Below are positions 51,278 to 61,820 of a DNA stretch of 64,000 nucleotides, piece after piece. The DNA comes from Trichopria drosophilae (taxonomy: Eukaryota > Arthropoda > Insecta > Hymenoptera > Diapriidae). A program made the position numbers and the translations under genes. Every line of letters begins with the position of its first letter. The first letter of the stretch is position 1. The stretch is from contig CM059584.1 in NCBI GenBank assembly GCA_030407085.1, positions 105,895,001-105,959,000 of the forward strand, read 5' to 3'. The notes under the pieces were generated by a model. That model was not told where the DNA came from. It saw nothing but the letters and a program-made list of their open reading frames with translations, and did not search any database.

Positions 51278-53120
51278 AATAGTCCTTTCATTTAGCCTAA
51301 ACATTTTTTCCGGGATATTTATAAATATCTAAGGTATTCTAATGCCGGAAATGATAACAAAATAACGATAAGTGAACAAAAAATAAACTAAAAATTTCTT
51401 GATTTTTATTAAATAAATGATCGTAATTTTTTACTTTTAAATTTGCGGCATTTTTCGATACATCATTCGAAAGAGCAGAGTGTGAGTAATAAAAAACTTG
51501 TCTTTTAACTAAAAAATGCTGTTTTTACTGTTTATTTAGATATGATATATAAATATTTGAACCTGAAGAAAAATATTAAAAAATTGTTGTTATAAACTAA
51601 AATCTATTGGAAATATAAATTCATCAACTATAATTTAGTTGATAAATTACAACTTTTAATATTTGTTTACTAACGATTATCAAAATGACTACTTTTTTCC
51701 CTCGGTGCTAAAACAGTAACTTCTCTTGTCCAAGTTTCTGATTTCACAGTAATATACAGTCTATTTTGTTTGTAATTATTCATTTTGTAGAAATAATCCT
51801 GTCAACAAATAGTAAAAATGCAAATAAGGTGTACGTTTTGAACAAATAGAAGCACATTATGAATGTTAACTATACCGGTAAAAATGGTCTCTTCTTCTAA
51901 AAAGTTGTATTACACAACAAAATTAAAAACTAAACAATGTTTTTAAATCACGATGAATTAATCATGGTCTAAATAAAATTGCTTATATAAAACTCTAGGA
52001 TGGAAAATAGGCAACAATGAAAGAGTTTAAACTGTTTTATTATAATTCTCTTTCTTGTTACACTCAATTTTAAGTCTGTCTTATTTCTCCATTTCTCGAT
52101 TCGTCATGAACTGTGAAGGAAGACAATAGTTCGTTTTCTCTTTTTCATACTGTGGAAAGAAAGATCTATCATACTTCTGGTTTAAAATTCCGACATAAGG
52201 AGGGATACAATGCATGTGCAAAAAGTGGAGTAGATACATCGTAAGTCAGGGAAATTTTTGTACCATTTCAAATTAGTATAAAACTTTCGTCAAGCTAAAT
52301 ATGAAACATGTAAATATTTATATCGAATTAGTACAATTAAAATAAATAAATATTTTACTAGATAGCGAAAATTATTCAGTATTGACCTTGTAAATGACCT
52401 TGTCGACAATTTTCAAAACTATAAATGATAGAAAAACATGACTTGGTATGTACTTCCGTAAAATTAACAGCTTCATTTTTTATTGTAATTATACTTTCTT
52501 ATGTTTCTTGGTTACTCAGAATTTCGTAATGAGAATTGGCGACAAGGTCATTTTCAGAGAACCCGAAAAGACGGGTTTTTGCACTTATTTTCAACGGTAG
52601 TGAAATTTTCACACAACTAGGTCAAGGCACGTTTAATTTCAAAAGATCAGTTGAACAAAGGAAAATAAACATACAAAATAGTAACTGAATATAAATGTTC
52701 CAATTCATTGGAAATGGAAGCCAAAACAACAATTTCTTCAAAATTGCCTTCATTTCCATATTCCTATTTCAGCGAGGTACCTTTTACATATACAATGCTC
52801 ATTTCCACGTTTACATTCTTTATCGGTACCTGCGATCCCATTGTGCCTCATCCAGAAATCACGACGTTCCTATTATTATCAGTGTTTACGAATTGACGAA
52901 TCGATTAGTGACATACGTTTTATGCCGATAATTCCAATGTCGTCCTATTTCGCATTTAGGTCGCACGCCTGTCAGATGCCATCTAATTTTTCGAAAATCA
53001 CTTTACTTTTCTCGATCTCTTCGGTTTTATCAAATTGAAACGCTTTCGCCTGGAAAATACGATTATGGGTATTTTTTTTGAGGCAATGAAATTTGCACGT
53101 TAACCATCATCAACCGGTAC
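51278..53120. other. AT-rich non-coding stretch
   Basis: No gene supported. 52780-53000 is slightly GC-richer with overlapping 60-78 residue frames on the plus strand, none recognisable. Confidence 0.45.
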
Positions 53121-53129
53121 GCGCAACAA

Positions 53130-53670
53130 CCGTATTTATATCGTGGCAAGGAAGGACGATCTTGACCTGAAAAAGGCGCTTGTTTTGCTTTTTCGAAAAA
53201 ATGTTCAGGTTTGTCAAGTGGATGGACGAGTTTCCAATTTTGTCTATAGTGGTCCATGCATTCTCGAACCACTTCTTTGACCAGTAACGAGCCAGTTGGT
53301 GCAATCCGAATCGGTCCAGGCCCTGTTTAGAAGTCGTCACGGCGCACTTGCTCCACGGGGAAGACGCGCCGAGGGGCGTTGGGGCAAGGGGGCAAAACTG
53401 CTCCGTGGTTCTGCGACCCACTGACCCGCTCGATAACGCTACCACCCAGGTCACTGACCTTCCGCGCGCACGAATTTCAACGGAGCAACCCTTCTGAGAG
53501 CTATGAACCAAAACATTGATTTTTTGATTTTCCAATGATAGGAAAGCAAAGTCAGTGATTTTGGAATTCGAAGAATATAAAATGGTTCCCAAGGTTCGAC
53601 ATTTTCCTTAGACTCGTTTCAATGGCGGCGATGAAAGCGCCTTTACCGGAAGCTGCGCTCGAAACGATTT
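53130..53670. promoter_or_regulatory. CpG-rich island with YY1-like and ETS-like motifs
   Basis: The GC-rich core at 53300-53490 lies next to CAATGGCGGCG (53620-53630, YY1/Pho-type) and ACCGGAAG (53645-53652, ETS-type), a combination typical of animal core promoters. The minus strand has donor-like GAAG|GTCAGT near 53455. A 160-residue minus frame (53110-53592) spans it but shows no domain. I read the island as promoter or 5' UTR of an unidentified gene. Confidence 0.35.
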
Positions 53671-55456
53671 TGATTTTCTCGAAAAAAATCTGGTTGTTGT
53701 ATTCAACAGTTGTACGTTTAAGTTTAAAAGATTTAACAAAAGATTATAACGAACTTTACTTCTAAAAACTTCAATTTGTAAAATAAAATTTTTGTATGAA
53801 AATGTGTTATAACAAGGAGACGTCAATTTTACGCTGCTTTTATACTTGAGATATGTAGATGTCATAAAGTTATGTATGAATTGATGTATCTAAATAATAG
53901 TAATGCAGTGATTTTTATTAATATAAAGTTATGAATAATGGAATACAAAAGTTGAATTTCGAATAATTTTAATATTTGAGTGGAATTTAAAGAGATTCTT
54001 TAGACACGTTTTTAATGCTAAATTGAAGAAGGTATTCCTAGACAGGCAGTCGTTACAGGCCAGATGGCGCAATCGCTGGATGCGCGAGACATTCTGGTAA
54101 AAGCATGTCTGTTTTTACGCACATGGGTACAATTTTATCTTTGAATGTCAGATATTATTTCGTTTTGATTCGATCGTAATGTTACTATTTTTACTTCTCT
54201 ACGATGTTTTGCTTCGTACGGAGGTATTTTACGTCTGCGATATTGAGGTACACAAATTCGGGTGTGGCATGAACGAGGTAACATTTTGAACGTGAATGTA
54301 AGCGTCGTAATGATTTTTAGAACCCAATGAAACTAATAAGGAACGTATCATTAATTAATTACAATTAAATAAGTAAATAATTATCTAACCATTTTGAAAG
54401 ACAAAATCAAAAACTTGTATTGCTCGTGACATGACTGTACATGACTTATGTTCAATTCTAATAACTTTGCTATGTGTATTTGTCGTACAGTAAGAAAATT
54501 GCGTCAATATATAGTTTTTTGAACTTGTTGATACTAGAATATCTAAAAATGATCGTGAATTTGGGCGAAATCATTTTAACAAAATGGGAACATAGAAGCA
54601 AGTTGCTCTACGTGATCCGCTTAGAAAAACTCTTTTAGTATTCCAATCTGTTAAATAAAAAAAACAGAAAATATCTGAAAACTGAAAACATTAAAGGTAA
54701 ATTTTTTAAATTCTAATGAGCATTCTTTTATCATAGGGGAGTTCAATAATGTTGTTTTCAACTTTTCAAAGTAAATTTAAAATTAATATGCGTGTATATG
54801 AGGTATTCCGCGCCAACCTGTCAACCTCATCCCTTAAGTTTTATATATGGAATCACCGAAAAAGGCGCTCTTAAAGTTCGCACTTTTTGCGTATTTTTTT
54901 TACTTTTTTATATTTAGCTATCCCCTGCACAATAATACTGCAAACATTCACAAAAGTCCAAAAATATGCAACAAATTTTTTAAAAATTTTAGCACAAATA
55001 CATAGAAAATTACGTTCAAAAATGAAAAAATTCTAAATACAATTTGAAAAATTTGAAAAATTGTCAGCAATTTAATTTTGAAAGCAATTTATCTTTGAAA
55101 TTTGGACAAAAAATCACATTGACAAAATTTTCAAAATATTTCTTAAAATTTTAGGAAATTTTGTATTGCATTGTATTGTATTTTTTTCAACAAACGGGCA
55201 TTATAATTCCCAATAGTTACAAACATAATAATCTGTTCGGTACGTGTTGCCTCATTTTATGAATATTTGCAGAGTATTCGAGAACAGCGTTTTTATTTTA
55301 TCATTTCAAAGTCTCAATTAAGGAATACGAATGGTGAATAAATCTAGAAAAATTTAAGAGTGATTTTTTTTATGAACAAACCATAAAAAAAATTGGCAGC
55401 AAAATCTGCTGGAGTTAAATTGATAGTTTGGTCAACTTGCCGTGGAATTCCTTATA
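53671..55456. other. AT-rich non-coding stretch with one CTCF-like motif
   Basis: AGATGGCGC lies at 54062-54070 in a small CG-containing patch. The rest is AT-rich without genes. Confidence 0.4.
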
Positions 55457-55666
55457 CAGTAGAGTCTCGGTATATTTACCCACTCGGTTCCTCGCCTTCC
55501 CCTTCCATCTCGTTATATTTACCAAAAGAAGGTACTGCCTTCCTGAGACCCCAACTCGCAAGGTGGGGGAAAAGAGAGCGACGACAGGCAAATATAATGA
55601 GATGGAATCAGGCAAATATGCTGAGATGTAAATATAGCGAGATGCAAATGTACCGGGACTCTACTG
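55457..55666. mobile_element. Tc1/mariner-pogo-type MITE, full length
   Basis: 210 bp flanked by TA on both sides. TIRs are CAGTAGAGTCTCGGTATATT and, from the right end, CAGTAGAGTCCCGGTACATT. Subterminal ATCTCGTTATATTTACC-like words are repeated two or three times in inverted orientation at the two ends. CAGT termini with TA target duplication are the mark of pogo/Tigger elements. The frames at 55393-55734 are by-products. Confidence 0.8.
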
Positions 55667-58336
55667 TATATTATTATCCTCATCATACCTAACACAGACA
55701 CACCTGAAAGAAGACTGTTACAAGTAATTAACATTTACCATCCAAATACGAATACTTACGTTTCATTTCATAATTATTATATCAACAACTTGCATATCCA
55801 CTGAAAATGTATACATTAAGGAGGTAGATTTATTTCAAACGTATTGTTAGAAAAAAGACGCTTTGAAATGTAAGAAGTAGCAATCACTTTCGTCAGTATT
55901 ATCAATTGTAGTTTTTGTTTATTATTATAAAGCTCTGTTATTGACAAGTGTCGATTCCTGATTTGTTGAGAATATTAATTACAAATCTTTTGCCAGATAT
56001 GGCTAATTAGAAAAGAGGAATTCAACACGACCATCTAATTCTTAGACAATTTCGGTTGGTAACTCATTACCAACATACATTTTCTACGTAACTTAATATA
56101 TATTAATTTAATAGCTGATTTTAATCTTTATATGTATTTTAATATTTTTTTAGAATATGACAAATTTAAAAAATTCAAAATAGCGACGAAATTAAAAAAG
56201 ATTTCTATTTTTTACGACAAGATCTGTAATAAATGTTTTATCTTATTATTTATTAATTTTAATGTATTTTATTTGTAGTACTATATTTGTGTCAGAAAAT
56301 TAGAAGAAGATAGATGTAAGTTATATTCCACTATTGAAATAACTCAGTATGTTCTATATCTTGGACTTACAAAAATCTGCTTATATTATCTCTATATAAC
56401 ATAATACATACTAATTTAAAAACAGCTGTTCAATTTGAAAAATAAAAAATAACGACGATATTGAAAAAAGTTATAATCTTTTGTGACAAGATGTAATAAG
56501 TAAGATTTTTTTTACAACTGCTCACTTAAGGGGATACTAAAGTGTTTTCGAAAATAAATAAAAATCACTTATTTCCGTAAATTCTCGGTAAGTTTTCAAT
56601 TAATGTGTTCGGTATTTTCTAAGAAACTGTGTGTAGTAATTAAAATTGTCTTTATAAAGCTCGGATTTTGAACAGTTTATGCAGTCATCTTTAATTTACG
56701 ATTTTTAGTAAAACTTCCTACCTTACCGGTGAACCACTTTACATCCCCTTTAATTTGTAAATTTTCAATTCCCCAATTTAACGTCTAAAATAACTTGTCT
56801 GAATTAAATCTTTTCTGGATTTTATTAAACCATTTCGTACACAATAATATTCCAATTGCTTAGATATTCAAATATTAAAAGGCTAATGCAATAATATCGA
56901 TACCATAACAACTAATTTCTTGAATATTGATCAGTAATAAATGTTTTCCCTTATTATTTCCAGTATTTTATGTTAGTATTCATTTTAATAATTTTATAGC
57001 CTACAAAGTAAAAAGGTTGTATCTATAGGGATTTCTTTTCTCTCGAGGGAACTATATCTTCTGTCTACAAGAAGAAACAATGAGTACACAAATAATTCAC
57101 ATAAAAGAAGTGAATTAATCAGAGAATAGAAAGCGACGTCTCTGTTCTTTTACATATTGCAGATAATTTTTCGTCGACGGTAAAACAAGATTGATAGATA
57201 ATTTTATTACTCGTCAATGATGAGCTGTTGTTGGCTAACAAACATGGTTATTTAAATATAGTTAACGAATTTTCCATTTGGTACATTGAACTTTAGTACA
57301 TTAAATCTATAAGTGAATAAAGTTATTATTAACCCTGACTCGACATTATTGGTATAGAAAGGTTATTATTGTTATCATAAGTTGATATTACGTGGAGATT
57401 TAGAAACCTTCACAACTTTAAAAATCATAGTTCTTATACAGTATTTTATTTGTAGGACTATATTATGTCAGAAAGTTAGAGCAAGATAAGATTGTTGTAT
57501 AAGTTACATTCCATTGAGATCCAAACATTTTGATTTCATATTATTCGTAATCGGTGGGATAATGTAAAATATTTAATATCATTGTTTAATTTATATGGAC
57601 AATCCAGCAAGGTATATTTATAATTATTGTCAAAGTATCAAATCACTATTCTATTCAAATGAGGAAAAATGAGTCATACATAATTACTAAGTGTTTCTTA
57701 TTAAAAATCAATTCATTTTTTGTTGAGTTATACTTAATTTTGATGATTTTTATTTTTATATGAAATTCTTTAAATATTTACTAACACCATTTAATAATAT
57801 TTTGATTTGCTTAAAAATTCCAGTATTTTAATTTTTGTATATACTGAACGAAACACAAAAAGTGGAACTTTCCTCGCTTTCCAATTTATTTAGTAATTCA
57901 TTAATCTCATTATGTATTACGATAAGACTGAGATTTTGAGCTTAAACATATTTAGTAACTTCTAAAGTCGAAATTTAACACATCAAACATTAAAACTGAA
58001 GATGAGAAATATAATATGAGATTGCATGGTTCACAAATGTAAAAGAAATCCTAAATTATTAAAGCATTTAATATGTCTGCAGGTAATTTAAATCCTTTAA
58101 CTATTTTTGTAGCTTCAAACAATATTCAGATAGGAAGTGATCTGATTTTTACGACATTCTATGCAAACAAGCCAAAACCATGACGGAGATAAAATTAAAA
58201 GATCAAGCGAATTTTAAAGGCACAGAGTATTTCAATTCTTATTATAAAGAAAAATTCACAATCATGGTTTCATAAAAAAATGTAACAAAAGAATTTATTT
58301 CCTGGGTAAATAAATGTCGTTCAAATCATTGTCATT
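55667..58336. other. AT-rich non-coding stretch
   Basis: No supported gene or repeat. Confidence 0.5.
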
Positions 58337-58582
58337 GGGTGTGGGTCGAGAAACCGACAAATCAAAAAGCCGACAGTTCAAAGAAACGACAGGTCAAAAA
58401 ACTTACAGTCATCACACAGAAAGTTGAAAAGCCTCCAGTCAAAATGCCAACACTTCAAAAAATGACTGTCTACTTGTCGATATGTCTATTTTTTATGAGT
58501 CTGTTTTTTGACTGTCGGTTCTATAACTGCCGGTTTTTTGACCTGTCGGATTTTTTATTTCTCGGTTTTTCGACCCACACCC
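58337..58582. mobile_element. Full-length hairpin element (CCGACAGTC family)
   Basis: 246 bp, ends GGGTGTGGGTCGAGAAACCG and CGACCCACACCC, perfect over the outer 12 bases. Flanks TTGTCATT (58329-58336) and TTATCATT (58583-58590) form an 8-bp target duplication with one difference. An 8-bp duplication suggests a hAT-like or P-like transposase acting in trans. Confidence 0.8.
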
Positions 58583-59068
58583 TTATCATTTAGCTACTGC
58601 TCTTCAATCATATAGGTATATTAATCCATTCGAAGATTTAGATCGTGTTATTTTTAGCAATGTCAGCGTTTTAATGCATAGACAATAAATGTTACGTTCA
58701 CTTCAACATCTAAATTTCAAACCATCTCACAAAATTAGTATCTATCTTTGTGAACCTAATATCTCGGCGCTACTTATCATGCAAACATTTCCAGTAATTC
58801 ATAATGTTTTTACGTAAAATTAAGCATTACAACTAGATACATACTATGTCTATATATTGTTATGTAACTTAAATGAACCTAAGTATAAATAAATAAAAAA
58901 AGTAATCTGGATGGGCAGAGAAAGTTAATTTTAATCAGAAAATTAAAAGATGATTCAAGAAGTTGCAATATTGTATTATAAATAATTTGGATTTTCTCCA
59001 AAAATGCAATTTTGATATGATACAGGTAACACAGATCTATTTAGTGGAGATTGTGGGGTTTACTCTCT

Positions 59069-59256
59069 AAATTCCTTGAGGTGAGACTTCACTCTTGACG
59101 AAGTGAAAATTAGGCCATCTACTGAAGGAGTGAATTCTTTTTCTTAACGAATGACAATTCACTCTTTATGATGTGAAAATGCGCGTATTCATTTTACACG
59201 AAGTACAAATTTACTCTTAAAAAGTGATAATTATATTTTCCACTGGAATATCTCAA
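59069..59256. mobile_element. MITE, same family as 16067-16262
   Basis: Starts TAAATTCCTTGAGGTGAG and ends CCACTGGAATATCTCAAT. The interior repeats TTCACTCTT and GAAGTGAAAAT words. No coding capacity. Confidence 0.5.
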
Positions 59257-60020
59257 TATTAATTCTATAATAAGGGTACATTCCAAGTGTGAGAGTGTCG
59301 ATGGTCTCATAAAAATAATAATGACTGATCGATTTATTTATTTATTACCCAACCAAGATTAAAAGTAAATATTATAATACGAAGAGGTAAACTTTCATGA
59401 GAACTAACATGAAATGATGTTGATGCATTTTTATTGTTGTTTATTTATAAACGATTTATCGGGTTATCGCCGATATCGTTTATTTATTACTTTTAACAAA
59501 AATTGATGACATTTAACAAAACATTATACCCGTTTCCCATATAATTTTCACGGTAAATTCGCTTCGCGCAGTCAGATTTTATTTAAAACCATTTTTTTTC
59601 GAAATTGTTTATAATAAATTGTCATATAAGACTATAATCATGCTTGCGCCTGATAAAGTTTGCCTTATAAGTTCCTGCTCAGAACACGATCAGGTGCAGT
59701 CATCATCATCCCAACTTAATAAGGTGTACTTTACAATCTTAAAGTAAAGGGTTATTGGCAGGTTAGAAACAAAAATGACAACAACAAGTAAACACAGGGT
59801 CATTGACTAATAAATCGCAACACTTATATTTAATACAATAATTTAATATTAAGAAATAAGGAAATGATTAATGATTTTTCTGCCTAAGATTGACGTCCAC
59901 TTCTTATAATTTATTTCAGGAGCAATATGTATATAGGAAGTAATTATTATTCTAAACAACCATTTGTAGGCGAAAATTTAGAAGTATTCAACACAAATGA
60001 AAAACATTATGCAGAAAACT
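59257..60020. other. AT-rich non-coding stretch
   Basis: No gene visible. It borders the Penelope-like element and may include its decayed 3' end. Confidence 0.4.
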
Positions 60021-60590
60021 GTTATAGTTTTTCATAAGAATATTATAAATAGGAGGTAGTTTAGATTTTTCAAATCTAATATTAACTGTATGTCCAGTAT
60101 TCCTTATAAAACATTTTTTATTTGTTTAAATATTGGTTTCACAAGCAAGAATTTTGACATTGTCATAGTCGAATAAAGAATCATGTCCTGTCACAAGTCT
60201 GTGTATCATTAATGATGTTTTTTTTATGTTCTCTCTTTTTTTTTTATGTTCTCTAATTCGATTTTTGACATTTTTTACCTGCTTCTCCTATATATAGACG
60301 TGGTTTCACATTTCTCATTTTATTGGTTTCTAAAACGACTTCTCCCAGTTTAATACCTCCTATATTTTTATCAATAGGATTATATATTAAGCGGATCTTC
60401 TCCTTATTCAATCTGGAAGTTAATTTTCCAGTAATGCCATTTATATGAGGTATCGATGTTGTTTTTCTGAAATCGATTTCATTTCTCTCTTACAAATGCA
60501 CTCATCAATAATATTACTAGAATGACCATTCTCGATTAAAATGTTCCTAACTAAATTAAGGTTTTTCTCTCGAAATCTAATTTCTGCTTT

Positions 60591-60920
60591 TTATGCCCTG
60601 TCAGTTAGGTCCAATACATCATTGATGTTTATATCAAAAGAGTGATTGGAGAAAAAATTGAGGTAAGGTCCTGACCAAGTGTCTTTGTAATAACAGTCCG
60701 TATCCAAAAGTCCATCTTCTTTACGTACAATTAAGCGATCTATAAAAAAACTAATATTGTTGTTAATCTCAATTTTATATGTAAATTTCACTTTGTTTAT
60801 AAAGCTTTTAACATTATTTAAACTGTTGGATTTCTGTAATGCATAATTTTCCTTGCCCATGGGGATAGAAAGTAAGATGTCGACTACGTATCTTAAATAA
60901 TAAGGTAATTTATTAGTCAA
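60591..60920 (-). pseudogene. Reverse transcriptase fragment of the Penelope-like element
   Basis: The longest surviving frame, 109 residues from a non-ATG codon. It holds the catalytic-motif region RYVVDILLS, then FFIDRLIVRKEDGLLDT and YYKDTWSGPYLNFFSNHS, all at the expected spacing for this family. The second residue of the expected VDD triad is Val instead of Asp, which would abolish polymerisation. Confidence 0.8.
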
Positions 60921-61400
60921 AATAGTTTCAATGATAAATATTAATGATAAATATAACGATTATATAAATAAACAATTATTGGAGATTGCTTATAAAACAT
61001 ATTTTGAAAACTTACATTGTATTATTTAAAACAATTTTTAGAAATTTAATAAATTCATCCTTTGATAGAGATGTAAATGCACCTGATTTTAATAATTTGT
61101 AAGGTGATATCAATCGAAACATTCGTAAATAATACTGTGACAATTAACGATATTAATCTGTAGTTTTCCAGTACTTTGAAGGATTTAATTTTGCCTCTTC
61201 AATCCCAACTATCTTTATTTTTTATAACAAATATTTTAGGATGTTAAGGCCAATTTATATGTAGGCGAGTTGGTAGTAGAAACAATTATTCCTAATGGCA
61301 CACCTTATTTATGAACTCGAGGCAAATAATATGCTCTTGGGATAGTAGCATTATTAGTCTTCAAGAAGTTTTTTATAGAGCTGTTAATATACTCTTTTTT

Positions 61401-61663
61401 CTAATTCTTCACTAATGAATTAGCTTCTTCAAAGATGGTACGAGTATATTCATGGGTAGAGGTTTTGTACGTACTGGTATCACGTAATAAGTTGTCCATA
61501 CTATTTAAGTAGTCATCTTTTTTTAAGATAACTGTGATATTACCTTTGTCTGACTTAGTTATTAATATATTTTTGTCTTTTTTAAGAAAATTAAACGAAT
61601 CCATATTTTGTTTGCTAGTAGTATAGCAATTATCGTTATCATTTATGTTGGCAATTGTAAGAT
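61401..61663 (-). pseudogene. N-terminal block of the Penelope-like reverse transcriptase
   Basis: The frame reads LTIANINDNDNCYTTS and on to FLKKDKNILITKSDKGN, then VILKKDDYLNSMDNLL and ends ANSLVKN at a stop. The pattern 'ni.ItksDKGn.tVil...dY...m..lL.D...Y' is characteristic of Penelope-like reverse transcriptases. An in-frame TAA at 61664-61666 closes it upstream. Confidence 0.8.
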
Positions 61664-61689
61664 CTTAATACCATCATGTTTGATGGATT

Positions 61690-61820
61690 CTTATTACCAC
61701 CAAGGTGTACGTTATAGTCACCTGATTAGGGTTTGGTCGGACAGTGGTAAGTCACACCTGATCTGATGGGCCTGATCAGGCCCTAATATCAGGTAGTTTG
61801 GAGAGATTTCTGCTGGGGAA
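61690..61820. mobile_element. Tentative small inverted-repeat element
   Basis: CACCTGATTAGGGTTTGG (from 61719) faces CCCTAATATCAGGTAGTTTGG (61781-61801) with GCCTGATCAGGCC between. The right end GATTTCTGCTGGGG resembles ATTTCTACCAGGG, the terminus of the hairpin MITE family. The left end is not defined. Confidence 0.3.

Larger units (their letters stand above)
60020..61663 (-). pseudogene. Penelope-like retroelement remnant (reverse transcriptase plus GIY-YIG endonuclease), broken
   Basis: Penelope-like elements encode a telomerase-related reverse transcriptase and usually a GIY-YIG endonuclease. On the minus strand the order is intact but split by stops and frameshifts. First comes KDKNILITKSDKGNITVILK (61401-61663, family N-terminal block). 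Next is LPRVHK, stop, GVPLGIIVSTTNSPTYKL (about 61255-61350). Then comes LFTNVSIDITLQII (about 61080-61130) and LRYVVDILLSIP with a downstream TWSGPYLNFFSNH block (60591-60920). After that come IPHINGITGKL and LYIGEAGKK, the GIY-YIG start (about 60285-60475), and finally LVTGHDSLFDYDNVKIL (about 60140-60200). The catalytic YVDD is YVVD. Several breaks show it is dead. Confidence 0.85.

Noticed and set aside
53110..53592. 160-residue minus-strand frame
   Set aside because: It spans a GC-rich core and AT-rich flank without a uniform coding look or family resemblance; promoter or UTR is likelier.
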